Positions 33,812-43,348 of a stretch of 64,000 nt of DNA are shown here, one piece after another. Under the pieces are notes generated by a model. It ran no database searches, had not been told where the DNA came from, and saw only the letters and a program-made list of their open reading frames with translations. Within the stretch, counting starts at the first letter, position 1. Each line of letters opens with the position of its first letter. The DNA is from JAMLJG01 sp035327585. Its GTDB lineage: Bacteria > Verrucomicrobiota > Kiritimatiellia > CAIVKH01. The stretch covers positions 62,001-126,000 of the forward strand of contig DAOLDD010000002.1 in the NCBI GenBank assembly GCA_035327585.1, in the 5' to 3' direction. A program made the position numbers and the translations under genes.

Positions 33812-35395
33812 TTATCCGTCCAGCGCGGCGCGGACGGCGGCGCCGAGCGTGTCGGCGGCGTAGGGTTTCTGGATGCTCTGCCGGATGCCGAGTTTGCGCG
33901 CCTCGACGATGCGCGCGATGTCGGCGAAGCCGCTCACGAGCACCGCGGGCTGGCCGGGCTGCAGCTCGATCAACTTCTTATACGTCTCCACGCCGTCGAA
34001 CTCGTCGCCCAGCACGAGGTCGATGACGGCCAGGTGGATGCGCGTGTCCTCCTCGCGCAGCGCGCTTTCAAAGAGGCGCACGGCTTCACGCCCGTTTGGC
34101 GCGGTGATGACGTGGTAGCCGAGATCGCGCAGGATGTCGCCTGCGGCACGGCGATGGTCCTCGTAGTCGTCGACGACGAGGATGCGCTCCTGGCCCGTGT
34201 AGTCCGCCTTGAGTTCGAGCACGGCCTCGCCGCTGGACACCGGCAGGTGGAGCAGATAGGTGGTCCCCTTGCCTGCGACGGATTCCACGTCAAGATATCC
34301 GCCGTGGTCCGCGACGACGCGATGGACCAAGGTCATGCCCAGCCCGCTGACGAAGCGGCGGCCCATCGCCGTGCGGTTGTAGAAGGGCTCAAAGAGCCGC
34401 TCAATATCCTCGCCAGCGAGCGCCGCCCCGGTGTCATGCACCGCCACCACGACGTAGTCGCCGGGCGTGCCCGCACCATAGCGGCCCACGGGTTGTTCGA
34501 TGTGGCGCGCGCGGGTCTCGACGCTGATCAGACCACCCGCGGCGATGCTTTCCAACACGTGCGCGAGCAGATGGTTGAGGCTGCGTTCCAGCGCGGAGGC
34601 CGAGGCGCGGATGGGCGGCAGCGCGGAATCGAGTTTCATCTCGACGCGCACCTTGTTCAACCCGCTCTTCAACTTGAGAAATTCCTCCGACTTCAGGCAG
34701 CGTTCCACGAGCTGGTTGCAGGAAACGAAATCGGTATCGTAACGGGCCGCCGTACCGATGGCGTGGAGATCGTCGATCACGGCTTCGGCGCGAGCGCCGG
34801 CCTCCTCGATGGCGCGCACCAGTTCGAGTCCGGGGTTCTCCAAGGGCAGCGTCTCGCGCAGGGCGGCGGCGTGCGCGCGAATGGGCAGCAGGATGTCCTG
34901 CAGATCGCGGGCCGCTCCGGCCGCAAGCGTGCCGAGGGATGCCATCCGCTCGGTGCGAACCAGGAGGTCCTGTGTCTCCCGCTTCCGGTTTTCGGCGCGG
35001 GTGCGCTCCGCGGCGAGGGAGCGTCGCAGGTGCTCCGCGTCGAGGACGGTGCGCAGCCGGTGCGCCACCTCCTCAGGGTCCGCCGGCTTGGCGATGTAGT
35101 CGCTTGCGCCGTTGCGCAGGGCGTCGAGCGCGTTTCGGATCGTGGCGTGACCGGTGATCATCACGACCGCGGTCTCGTGAGACAATTGTTTGATGCGGCG
35201 GAGGACTTCGATGCCGTCCATGTCGCCCAGAACCAGGTCGCATAGCACCAGGTCGGCGGGATGCTTGGCGAGGTCGGCCAACGCCATTTCGCCTCCCGCG
35301 GCGGAACGCACCTGGAACCCCTCGCGCGTGAGATCGGCCGCCAGGCCGGACCGCACCAGTTCGTCGTCATCAACCACCAGAATGCGTTGTTTCAT
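33812..35395 (-). CDS. REC-kinase-like-REC hybrid signalling protein with degenerate kinase core
   Basis: 527 residues: an N-terminal receiver (1-120, phospho-acceptor D53 in LCDLVLGD), a HisKA/HATPase-like core (about 150-390) and a C-terminal receiver (405-527, acceptor Asp in AVIDLVLGD). In the H-box, MASLGTLAAGAARDLQD, the His position is Arg163. The N-box is also changed (LNHLLAHVLESI, with His at the Asn position). The HDTG and GLGMTLVH boxes remain. It may be a phosphorelay scaffold or sensor and not an autokinase. Strong SD AAGGAGAGG; 10 bp after the kinase gene stop. Confidence 0.85.
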   Translation of the reverse strand: MKQRILVVDDDELVRSGLAADLTREGFQVRSAAGGEMALADLAKHPADLVLCDLVLGDMDGIEVLRRIKQLSHETAVVMITGHATIRNALDALRNGASDYIAKPADPEEVAHRLRTVLDAEHLRRSLAAERTRAENRKRETQDLLVRTERMASLGTLAAGAARDLQDILLPIRAHAAALRETLPLENPGLELVRAIEEAGARAEAVIDDLHAIGTAARYDTDFVSCNQLVERCLKSEEFLKLKSGLNKVRVEMKLDSALPPIRASASALERSLNHLLAHVLESIAAGGLISVETRARHIEQPVGRYGAGTPGDYVVVAVHDTGAALAGEDIERLFEPFYNRTAMGRRFVSGLGMTLVHRVVADHGGYLDVESVAGKGTTYLLHLPVSSGEAVLELKADYTGQERILVVDDYEDHRRAAGDILRDLGYHVITAPNGREAVRLFESALREEDTRIHLAVIDLVLGDEFDGVETYKKLIELQPGQPAVLVSGFADIARIVEARKLGIRQSIQKPYAADTLGAAVRAALDG

Positions 35396-35405
35396 CGACC
35401 TCTCC

Positions 35406-38084
35406 TTATGCCAGCGGCAGGACCACGGTGAAACGGGCGCCCTCGCCGGGCGGACTCTCCACGCGGATCTGTCCATGATTGGTGCGCACGAGGGATTCGG
35501 CGACGCTCAAGCCGAGGCCGGTTCCCTGCGTGCCTTTCGTTGTGAAAAACGGAGTAAAAATACGAGCCGCGATTTCGGGCGGGATTCCCGGACCCGTGTC
35601 GGAAATGCGGATGTAGCCGCTGTTTCCCTCGCGGCCGGATTCAAAGCGGATGGTGCCGCCGCCCGGCATCGCGTCCCGCGCATTGATCATCAAGTTCAGC
35701 AGCACCTGGATCAGTTCGCGGCGCGGCATGGCGAGACCGAGCCGCCCCGGCGCCATATCCTGTTCGATCCGGACGCGCGCGCGCTTGAGGGGCGCGGCGA
35801 GCAACTGCGTGACGAACTCGACGCACTCGCGGGCGTCGGCCGTTTCCAGTCCCTTTTCCGTCGTGCCCAGGAAGAGCAGTTTGCGGACGAGTGCGGCGAT
35901 GGTCTCGATGCCGCGTTCAACCATGCTGAGACTGGTGCGGGCCCCGGCCTCTTCGGGGAGGGAACGCTCCACCGCGCGCAGGTGGCTCATCATGCCCTGC
36001 AGGGGATTATTGATTTCATGCGCCATGCCCGCCGCGAGCAGGCCCAGGGAATTCAAGCGGTCGGCGCGCTCCATGAAATCGCGCTGCTGCACCCGGGCCT
36101 GCAGTTGTTCCACTTCGGCGCGTTTTCGCGCGATCATATTTCCGAGCAGCGAGCAGTAAACCGAGAGCACCTCCTGCTTGATCGAATCCGGCGAGGCCCG
36201 CGTGAGGGCCGTATCATTGCAGAATACGCCAATGGATTCATGCGCGCTCGACTGGATGGGCGTCAGCGCGACCCACCCCTTCCCACGTTCTTCAAAACGC
36301 TCCCCGGTCCAGCTCCGGTACGGCTCCTCCACGATGACCCAGCGATTCTCATGGGGACCCCGTATGCGGAAGCGCTCGCTCCACTCCTGGTTCATGGGCA
36401 TGACATGCGCATGCTCGTCCGTTGTTTCCCCATGAAACCCGGTGCCGAATGTGCCCCGCACCCGCTCGCCATCCAGCACGAGGATGCCGCAGCGCTCAAA
36501 CCCGAGACGCTCGCGCGCGAGTTCCACGGCGCGGAGGTAGAGGGACTCCTCGGTCGGGCACGCGATCAATTCGTCCGTCAGTTGCAGCACGGTGCGCAGG
36601 CCCTCGAGCAGCGCCTGCTGCGCGGTCTCCGCGGTTTTCCGGTCGGTCACATCGAACACGACGCCCTGGAAATGCGTCACCCGGCCGGTCGCGTCCTTCC
36701 GGACCCAGGTCCGGTCCTCCAGCCAGCGCACCTCGCCGGAACGCTGGATGATGCGATACTCCTGGATAAAATTATCGATGCCGCCGGCGATGTAATGGCG
36801 GATTTCATCCGCCACGCGCGCGAGGTCTTCCGGGTGTACGATGCTGCTGTAGGGTACACGCCCGCTGGTCAGTTCGGCCACGGTATAGCCCCATTGCGAC
36901 ACGTTGTCGGAAACGAACTCAACCGGCCAGTCCGCCTCGGCCCGCCAGAGGAAAACGACCGCGGGGCTTATGGTGACAATGCGCTCCAATTCCCGCCGTC
37001 GCTGCTGTTCCGCCAGGATGGCGGCGGCCGCCTCCTTTTCGCGCGAGATGTCCTCGGTCACGGCGACAAGATTCGTAATTTCACCGGCGGCATTGCGGAT
37101 TGGCGAAATCAGGGAGCGGACCCAGAATTCCTCGCCGTTCTTTTTGCGATTCCGGAACTCGCCGCGCCATTCCTGTCCGGCCAGTACCGTGCCCCAGAGC
37201 CCCTGGAAGAACGCAGCGGTTTGGGCGCCGGCCCGGAGGAACCGTGGATTCCGGCCCAACGCCTCGTCGACGGCATAACCGGTGATTTCGCAGAAACGTG
37301 GATTAACGTACTCGATGGAACCGGAGCGGTCCGTGATCAGCACCATGTGCGGGCTTTGCTCCACGGCGCGGGAGAGCTGGCGGAAACGCTGTTCCTGCGC
37401 GCGGCTCTCCGTGATGTCGCGCGCGATCCCGAGCGTACCGATGACATGCCCATGCCGGTCGCATAGCGGCACCATACTCACGGAGGACCATGTTTCGCGG
37501 CCATCCTTCCACCTTTCCTCATAAGCGCGACCAATGACCGGGCGTCGCGTCTCGATCACCTGCTGCTCGTCACGCCGCATCTGCCGCGCATAGTTTTCGG
37601 TGAAAAAATCGAAATCGCCGCGGCCGACGACCTCCCCCGGATGCGCGAGGCCGAACGCCTGGGCGACCGAGGCGCTGGCGCGGATGTAACGACCATCGAG
37701 ATCCTTGAAAAAGATCCGGTCAACCGAGTTTTCCATCAGGGATTTGACGAGGTTGCGTTCCTCCAGCAGTTCCTCGCTGAGGCGGAGGCGCTCGGTCAGC
37801 TCGTCAATCGTGTCCTGCGCCATCTGCCGGTAGAGGCGCAGTGCGAGGTAGGCCATCAGGGCCGTCATCAGGCAGCTCATCAGCAGCGCGGTGATGCGCG
37901 ATTGCCACAGGGTCAGCTCCGGGAACATCCAGAATTCCAAGGCCTTGTACACGCTCATCAGGACGGCGGTCACGAGCACCGTGATCAGGATGGGGCGTGC
38001 ATAGCCGGTGCGCCGCGTGTCGCGGATCCATGCCGCCAGCCTGTAAAAGAGGAAGCGCATATTCGGGGAGTGCAAAGGCAACAT
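35406..38084 (-). CDS. Membrane-anchored multi-PAS/GAF sensor histidine kinase
   Basis: 892 residues. Two membrane segments (about 25-80) form the N-terminal anchor. A coiled linker leads to three PAS domains (about 110-230, 240-360, 380-510) and a GAF-like domain (about 520-660). The kinase core is intact: H-box LAAGMAHEINNPLQG with His near residue 689, N-box LMINARDAMPGGG, ISDTGPGI and TGLGLSVAESL. It can supply phosphate to the receivers of the hybrid protein encoded 10 bp downstream. Start at ATG 38084; ATG 38060 is an alternative without SD. Confidence 0.88.
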   Translation of the reverse strand: MLPLHSPNMRFLFYRLAAWIRDTRRTGYARPILITVLVTAVLMSVYKALEFWMFPELTLWQSRITALLMSCLMTALMAYLALRLYRQMAQDTIDELTERLRLSEELLEERNLVKSLMENSVDRIFFKDLDGRYIRASASVAQAFGLAHPGEVVGRGDFDFFTENYARQMRRDEQQVIETRRPVIGRAYEERWKDGRETWSSVSMVPLCDRHGHVIGTLGIARDITESRAQEQRFRQLSRAVEQSPHMVLITDRSGSIEYVNPRFCEITGYAVDEALGRNPRFLRAGAQTAAFFQGLWGTVLAGQEWRGEFRNRKKNGEEFWVRSLISPIRNAAGEITNLVAVTEDISREKEAAAAILAEQQRRRELERIVTISPAVVFLWRAEADWPVEFVSDNVSQWGYTVAELTSGRVPYSSIVHPEDLARVADEIRHYIAGGIDNFIQEYRIIQRSGEVRWLEDRTWVRKDATGRVTHFQGVVFDVTDRKTAETAQQALLEGLRTVLQLTDELIACPTEESLYLRAVELARERLGFERCGILVLDGERVRGTFGTGFHGETTDEHAHVMPMNQEWSERFRIRGPHENRWVIVEEPYRSWTGERFEERGKGWVALTPIQSSAHESIGVFCNDTALTRASPDSIKQEVLSVYCSLLGNMIARKRAEVEQLQARVQQRDFMERADRLNSLGLLAAGMAHEINNPLQGMMSHLRAVERSLPEEAGARTSLSMVERGIETIAALVRKLLFLGTTEKGLETADARECVEFVTQLLAAPLKRARVRIEQDMAPGRLGLAMPRRELIQVLLNLMINARDAMPGGGTIRFESGREGNSGYIRISDTGPGIPPEIAARIFTPFFTTKGTQGTGLGLSVAESLVRTNHGQIRVESPPGEGARFTVVLPLA

Positions 38085-38124
38085 TAAGCCTTCGGATCGC
38101 CACGCGCAATGCGGGAACGCGAGG

Positions 38125-39390
38125 CTATTCGTGCCGCAAGGCTTCGATTGGATCCAGGCGGGCGGCGCGCAGGGCCGGATAGAGGCCGAATACAATGCCC
38201 GTCAACACACTGATCCCGAAGGACAGTACGATGCCATACAGCGGGACGACGGTGGGCATGCCGGAAACCGAGGTAATGATCTTTGGCAGCGCGAGGCCCA
38301 GTCCCATGCCGATCAAACCGCCCGTGACGGAGAGGACCACGGTCTCAATGAGGAACTGGCGAATGATGTGTCTGCGGCGGGCCCCCAGCGCGCGGCGTAT
38401 CCCGATTTCACGGGTCCGCTCCGTCACCGAGGCCAGCATGATGTTCATGATGCCGATGCCGCCGACGAGCAGGCTGATCCCGGCGATGGAGCCGAGGACG
38501 ATGTTGAATCGCTTCTTCGTTTTTTCCGCCTCGCGCAGCAGCGCAAGCGGCACCTTGACCTGGTAATCGGGCATGCGGTGGAAGTGGCGCAGCATGGCCT
38601 CGATCGCCTCCGCGACCGGTTCGACGTGGCGGGAATCGGTCACCTCGACGAGCAGTTCATGCAATTCGACCTGCTCCATCGTGAAGGAGCCGGCCACGAA
38701 GCGTCGCTCAATTTCCCCGAGCAGGCGGCGCGCCACCTCAATCGGCACATACGCGTCCACTTCATCCTCGGACACGGTGGCGGACGAACTCAGGCGCGGC
38801 GGTGCGATGATGCCGACCACTTCGAAGACATGGGCGCCGATGCGGATACGCTCGCCGACGGCGTGCTCCGTGGCGAGCAGGCGACGCGCGCCGCTTTCCG
38901 TCAGCACGCACACCGGCGCGCCGGTCGCGCTGTCCCGCGCATTGAGCACGCGGCCCGCCAGCACCTCGCGCGGCACGAGCGCGAACCATTCCGGCGTGGT
39001 CGCCACCATGCGGATTTCCGCGCTGCGTTCACCCAATCGCGCCGAGCGGCGAACGGCGCGAACGGGTACGACCCGGCGGATGTGCGGGATGCCTTGGCGA
39101 ATGCGCTCTTCGTCCTCGTAGAGGAGCCCGTAAATGCTGAGGCGGCTGACGGCGCGGCCGTCCTGTTCGGTGGACGGCTTGATGGAACGGATGAAGATAT
39201 TGTTGCTGCCCAGGCGCTTGATCTCCTCCACCGCCTCACGGCTCGCCCCCTCGCCCACGGCCAGCATCGCGATCACACTGCCGACGCCGAACACCATGCC
39301 GGACATCGTCAGGAGGGAGCGCAACTTGTGCGCGCCGATCGCGCGGGCGGCCAGGCGCGCTTCACGCGGGATACGCAGCATGCGGATCAC
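38125..39390 (-). CDS. MacB-type ABC transporter permease
   Basis: 421 residues with the MacB/FtsX layout: one N-terminal membrane helix (about 27-48), a large periplasmic domain (about 50-290) and three C-terminal helices, including GGIGIMNIMLASVTERTREIG. These mechanotransmission permeases drive substrate through a TolC-type duct from the periplasm. It starts with GTG 39390 overlapping the ATPase gene by 4 bp. The adaptor, ATPase and outer-membrane factor are encoded directly upstream. Confidence 0.88.
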   Translation of the reverse strand: MIRMLRIPREARLAARAIGAHKLRSLLTMSGMVFGVGSVIAMLAVGEGASREAVEEIKRLGSNNIFIRSIKPSTEQDGRAVSRLSIYGLLYEDEERIRQGIPHIRRVVPVRAVRRSARLGERSAEIRMVATTPEWFALVPREVLAGRVLNARDSATGAPVCVLTESGARRLLATEHAVGERIRIGAHVFEVVGIIAPPRLSSSATVSEDEVDAYVPIEVARRLLGEIERRFVAGSFTMEQVELHELLVEVTDSRHVEPVAEAIEAMLRHFHRMPDYQVKVPLALLREAEKTKKRFNIVLGSIAGISLLVGGIGIMNIMLASVTERTREIGIRRALGARRRHIIRQFLIETVVLSVTGGLIGMGLGLALPKIITSVSGMPTVVPLYGIVLSFGISVLTGIVFGLYPALRAARLDPIEALRHE

Positions 39391-40103
39391 GGTGCGCCCT
39401 CCACGCGTTCCACGCGTCCATCGCGGAGATGCAGGCGCTGGCGCGCGCAGGCGGCGATGTCGGCTTCATGGGTGACCAGAATGACGGTTCGTCCCTCGGC
39501 GTTGAGCCGCAGCAGCAGATCGAGAATCTGGATGCTCGTTTTCGTGTCGAGGTTTCCGGTCGGTTCGTCCGCGAGAATCAGCGCGGGATCGTTGGCCAGC
39601 GAGCGCGCGATCGCCACCCGCTGCCGCTGGCCGCCGGAGAGTTCCACGGGACGATGGCGCAGGCGGTCGGCCAGCCCGACCCGTTCCGCCAGTTCCTGCG
39701 CGCGCGCCTTCGTTTCGCGCTCGTCGAGACCAAGATAATGCATCGGCAGTTCGATATTTTCCTCGACCGTCAGGCGCGGCAACAGGTGAAAACTCTGGAA
39801 GACGAAGCCGAGGTGACGCAGGCGCATGTCGCTGAGCGCGTCGTCGGACATCGTCGCCACATCGACGCCCTCCAGCACGTACTGGCCGGTGTCCGGGCGG
39901 TCGAGGCACCCGATGATGTTCATCAGCGTGCTTTTGCCGGAGCCGCTTGGTCCCAGGATCGCCCAGCACGAACCGCGGGCCATTTCGAGCGAGAGTTCGT
40001 CCAGCGCGGTGACGACCGCATCGCCCATCTGGTAACGCTTCGAGATGCCCGCGAGGCGCACCACCGGGAAGGCGCGCGTGGAAGAAGCGTCCGACGCGGG
40101 CAT
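39387..40103 (-). CDS. MacB/LolD-type ABC transporter ATPase
   Basis: 238 residues with Walker A GPSGSGKST, Q-loop FQSFHLLPRL, signature LSGGQRQRVAIARSL, Walker B ALILADEPTGNLD and VTHEADI. The FHLLPRLTVEENIELP text is the MacB/LolD/FtsE subgroup form. Start at ATG 40103 leaves one base after the adaptor gene; a codon nine residues earlier would overlap it. Together with its partner permease it powers efflux. Confidence 0.9.
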   Translation of the reverse strand: MPASDASSTRAFPVVRLAGISKRYQMGDAVVTALDELSLEMARGSCWAILGPSGSGKSTLMNIIGCLDRPDTGQYVLEGVDVATMSDDALSDMRLRHLGFVFQSFHLLPRLTVEENIELPMHYLGLDERETKARAQELAERVGLADRLRHRPVELSGGQRQRVAIARSLANDPALILADEPTGNLDTKTSIQILDLLLRLNAEGRTVILVTHEADIAACARQRLHLRDGRVERVEGAP

Positions 40104-40104
40104 T

Positions 40105-41610
40105 TCAGTGCTCCGCGTCGGCGTGGGCATGGGTGTTCGTTTCCGTTTGCGCTTCCAGCGAGGACGGAGGCAACGGCGGGTTTAACAGCACCGGTTCGCC
40201 CTCCGCCAGACCCGACTCAATGACGATCATCCGGTTGTTGTCGAGGCCGATGGAAACCGGCCGCGGCTCGGTCACGCCCCGCGGCCCCTGAACGTAAACA
40301 TGGGGCCGCCCGCCGATTTGCATGACCGCCTGGAGCGGCACATACACCGCGTCGGCGAATTCGCGCAGGATGAGCTCCACGCGGCAGCTCATGCCGGGGC
40401 GAAGCGCATCCGATCCGTTATCGAGGAAGACCTCGCAATTGAACAGCTTGAGATTCGGATTGAGCCAGGCATCCGCCGCGTCGGGCAGCACGCCGATGCG
40501 CGCCATGCGCCCGCGGAAGAGCTGGCCCGGCAGGGCGTCCACCGTGACGCGCGCGGTGAGGCCGGTCCCAATGCGCGACATGCTCGCCTCGGCCACCTTG
40601 ATTTCCGCCATCATTTCAGATGTCGCGGGCAGATAGATCAGTTCCTGGCGTTCGACGATTTCCTGGCCCGGCGCCAGCGGCTCGCCGCCGCCACGCCCGG
40701 AACGCCGCACGGAGGTGGCGTAAATCACGAGGCCATTTGTGGGCGCGGTGATGCGGCAGGCGGCGACCTGCGCCTTGAGGCGGGCCAACCGGCTGACTTG
40801 TTTTTCGTGCTCTGATTCGCGGGCGCGCAAATCCGTTTCCGCGCGCAGCAGGCTCGCCGCGGAACGCCGTTGCGCGCGCTCCAACGCGGCCTCCGCCTGT
40901 TTCACGTCGCTCGACAATTTCTCGTCCTGCTGGGGCCGCGTGAAATTGGTGAGCAGGCGGAGGCGACCCTCCGCCAGCCGCACATCCAGTTCCTTGCGTT
41001 TCATCGCCAGTTCGTCCGCCTCGAATTCGATGCGCGTGATATGGCCGCTCGTGGAGAGCCGGTTCGACCACTCGAGTCGGTCGGCGGCGCGTTTCATCTC
41101 CTCTCGTGCGATGGCGATTTCGGCCTCGGCCTGCTGGAGTTGCGAGGGAAATTCCCCTTCGGTGAATTTTTCGAGCGCGCGACGCGCGAAGCGCAACGTC
41201 AGCGAAGCCGTCTCCACGGCGGAGGCGTTTTCACTGCGCACGATTTCGAGGTTTTCGCGCGCCTGCACCAGCGCCGCCTGCGCGCCCTCCACCCGGAGCT
41301 GCTGGTCGAACTGCGCCTCGACGAGGCGGCTCGAATCCAGCTCCGCGAGCAAATCGCCCGTGCGCACCTGGAGGCCCTCCTCGACGAGCCAGAGCAGCGT
41401 GGCGCGTCCCTCGACCCCGCTGCGCACGATCACGCGCTCGCGGCTCTGGATCGTGCCCGGCTCGGTGACGCTGATGGTGATCGGTCCGCGCACCGCCGAA
41501 AACACCGCGACCTGCGCCGACTCCGGTTCCGCACGCCCGTGGCGGAAATACCATGTGGCCGCGGCGGCGACCAACAGGACCAGCGCGATTCCTGTGATTG
41601 TCTTATTCAT
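40105..41610 (-). CDS. HlyD/MacA-type periplasmic adaptor
   Basis: 501 residues. An N-terminal signal-anchor (5-22) is followed by a biotinyl-lipoyl-like half motif, a long coiled-coil hairpin (about 90-285), the second lipoyl half (ACRITAPTNGLVIY) and beta-barrel domains. The C-terminus ends in a His-rich tail (THAHADAEH). It joins the ABC permease to the outer-membrane factor encoded upstream. The hairpin is longer than in typical MacA, which may reflect reach to the TolC-like lipoprotein. Confidence 0.87.
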   Translation of the reverse strand: MNKTITGIALVLLVAAAATWYFRHGRAEPESAQVAVFSAVRGPITISVTEPGTIQSRERVIVRSGVEGRATLLWLVEEGLQVRTGDLLAELDSSRLVEAQFDQQLRVEGAQAALVQARENLEIVRSENASAVETASLTLRFARRALEKFTEGEFPSQLQQAEAEIAIAREEMKRAADRLEWSNRLSTSGHITRIEFEADELAMKRKELDVRLAEGRLRLLTNFTRPQQDEKLSSDVKQAEAALERAQRRSAASLLRAETDLRARESEHEKQVSRLARLKAQVAACRITAPTNGLVIYATSVRRSGRGGGEPLAPGQEIVERQELIYLPATSEMMAEIKVAEASMSRIGTGLTARVTVDALPGQLFRGRMARIGVLPDAADAWLNPNLKLFNCEVFLDNGSDALRPGMSCRVELILREFADAVYVPLQAVMQIGGRPHVYVQGPRGVTEPRPVSIGLDNNRMIVIESGLAEGEPVLLNPPLPPSSLEAQTETNTHAHADAEH

Positions 41611-43348
41611 TGATTACAAATTCCCGCCAACGGCCTTCGTCGTCAACCTCCAGCACCGCCATATCGCGCTGCAGGGCGAGTTCGGCCAGCCGGTAGTTCA
41701 CGGTGACCGCGGTCACCGCATTGAGGGCGTTCAGCAGGGCCTCCTGCGCCTCGAGCACATCGCGAATCTGCACCCGCCCGGCTTGCAGGAACATCTCGCT
41801 ACTCTCCACCCGCCTCTGCGCGACATCCAGCGCCAATTGCTGGATGCGATACGATTCCCGCGCGAGGGCCAGGGCTCGTAGATTATCGCGGACCTGCGCC
41901 TTGACCTGGTCCTCCGCCTGCTCCACCGCCCGCTCCGCTTCGTCGATGGCGAGCAGTTGTTCGCGGTAGGCGCGCCGTTCATCCACGCGCCGCCAGGGCA
42001 GGTCCGACGTAAGGCGCGCGGTATACACGCCGCGATCGGGGCGCAACTCCGCGTCATCGCGGTCCGCGGAACCGTAACTGCGCGACTCGCCGGCGGCGCC
42101 CTTGACCTCCAGCTTGAGCCCCGCACGCAGGGCATCCTCCGCGACGACGAGCGCGCGTCGGGCATCCTCCAGACGACCGCGCGTGATCGTCAAATCGGGC
42201 CGGCGTTCGAGTGCAAGGCCAATGGCGACCGCGACATCCAATTCGTAGGGCCCTGCTTCACCGGCGGCATCCGATTCGGTGTCCGGCGCATCGGGCCGGC
42301 CCGTCCTCGCCGTCGCGGCGGCATCCGTGAAGCGCTGGATTTCATCGGGATCGATTTCGATTTCCGCGTCCACCGGCAGGCCGAGCGTCAGTTTGAGTTC
42401 GTCCAGCGAACGGGCCACCGCGGATTCCGCCTGCAGGAGGCGCTCGCGCGCACGCAGTTCATCCTGTCGCGCCTGGTCCACCTGGATTTCCGGCAGCCGC
42501 CCCGACTGGCCGAGACTCTCCGCGAGCTGCCGGGCCAGGCGCAGGCGCTCCAGGTTGTCGCGGGCGTTGCGCGCGCGTTGCTGTTGTTCCATCGTGCCGA
42601 AATACTGGCTTGCGACGCGCACCACGAAGGCCTGTTTGAAACGCTCGAATTCGAGCAGCGCGTAGACGAGGTTGCGCTCCGCCTGCGTGAGCGGCTCCGT
42701 CACCACCGCGCGCCCGGCCCCGCGCAGGAGCGGCACCGTCACCGAAAGATCAGCGACCAGCCCCAGCGAGGACGGTTTTTCCAGCGTCAACAGCTTGACC
42801 AGATCCACCGCGACCTGTGCGCTCACCAGCGCGCCGCCTCGCAACAGGCGCTGTACGGCGGGCGACGCGCGGCCGCTCACCCCGCGCACGGTGTCATCGC
42901 CGGAACGGTTCTCCTGCGCTTCGCCCACAAGCACGCCGGCCCAGGAATTGGCGAATCCCTCCTCCGCCACGTTCAGGCGTAGAGCCGCCCGAAACACCGC
43001 CTCTTTCCTTGCCTGGTACTCGTTGTTGTTCTGCGCACCCGCCGCGAGAGCCTGTACCAGGGTGAGCCGCTCGGCCGCGCTATTTGCGGCGGGGGACGCG
43101 GGCGGTTCCGCGCCCGGGGTCGATTCCTGGTCGATCAGCAGGCGTCGTCGCAGCGTGTCCGCCGGGCGTTCCACCACCAGCACCGGCGCACCCGCACCCT
43201 GGAGATCCTCGCGCGCGGATTGGATGACGCGCGCCGCATTTTCATCCGCCAGGCGGCGATGATCGGCCGGCGTACGACAGCCGGCCGAGAGCAGGCCGAG
43301 CGCCAGCGCCGGTACGGCAGCCCACGGTGTGAGACGAACGTCCGTCAT
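41603..43348 (-). CDS. TolC-family outer-membrane efflux lipoprotein
   Basis: 581 residues. A lipobox LLSAGC lies near residue 24, so it is probably lipidated. Two TolC-type repeats follow, each with long helices and beta segments: SASGRLPEIQVDQARQ-like helix text appears near 270 and DLPWRRVDERRAYREQ near 450. Start ATG 43348 overlaps the rhamnulokinase stop by 4 bp, and the stop overlaps the adaptor by 8 bp. It is the outer-membrane duct of the efflux pump. Confidence 0.85.
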   Translation of the reverse strand: MTDVRLTPWAAVPALALGLLSAGCRTPADHRRLADENAARVIQSAREDLQGAGAPVLVVERPADTLRRRLLIDQESTPGAEPPASPAANSAAERLTLVQALAAGAQNNNEYQARKEAVFRAALRLNVAEEGFANSWAGVLVGEAQENRSGDDTVRGVSGRASPAVQRLLRGGALVSAQVAVDLVKLLTLEKPSSLGLVADLSVTVPLLRGAGRAVVTEPLTQAERNLVYALLEFERFKQAFVVRVASQYFGTMEQQQRARNARDNLERLRLARQLAESLGQSGRLPEIQVDQARQDELRARERLLQAESAVARSLDELKLTLGLPVDAEIEIDPDEIQRFTDAAATARTGRPDAPDTESDAAGEAGPYELDVAVAIGLALERRPDLTITRGRLEDARRALVVAEDALRAGLKLEVKGAAGESRSYGSADRDDAELRPDRGVYTARLTSDLPWRRVDERRAYREQLLAIDEAERAVEQAEDQVKAQVRDNLRALALARESYRIQQLALDVAQRRVESSEMFLQAGRVQIRDVLEAQEALLNALNAVTAVTVNYRLAELALQRDMAVLEVDDEGRWREFVINE

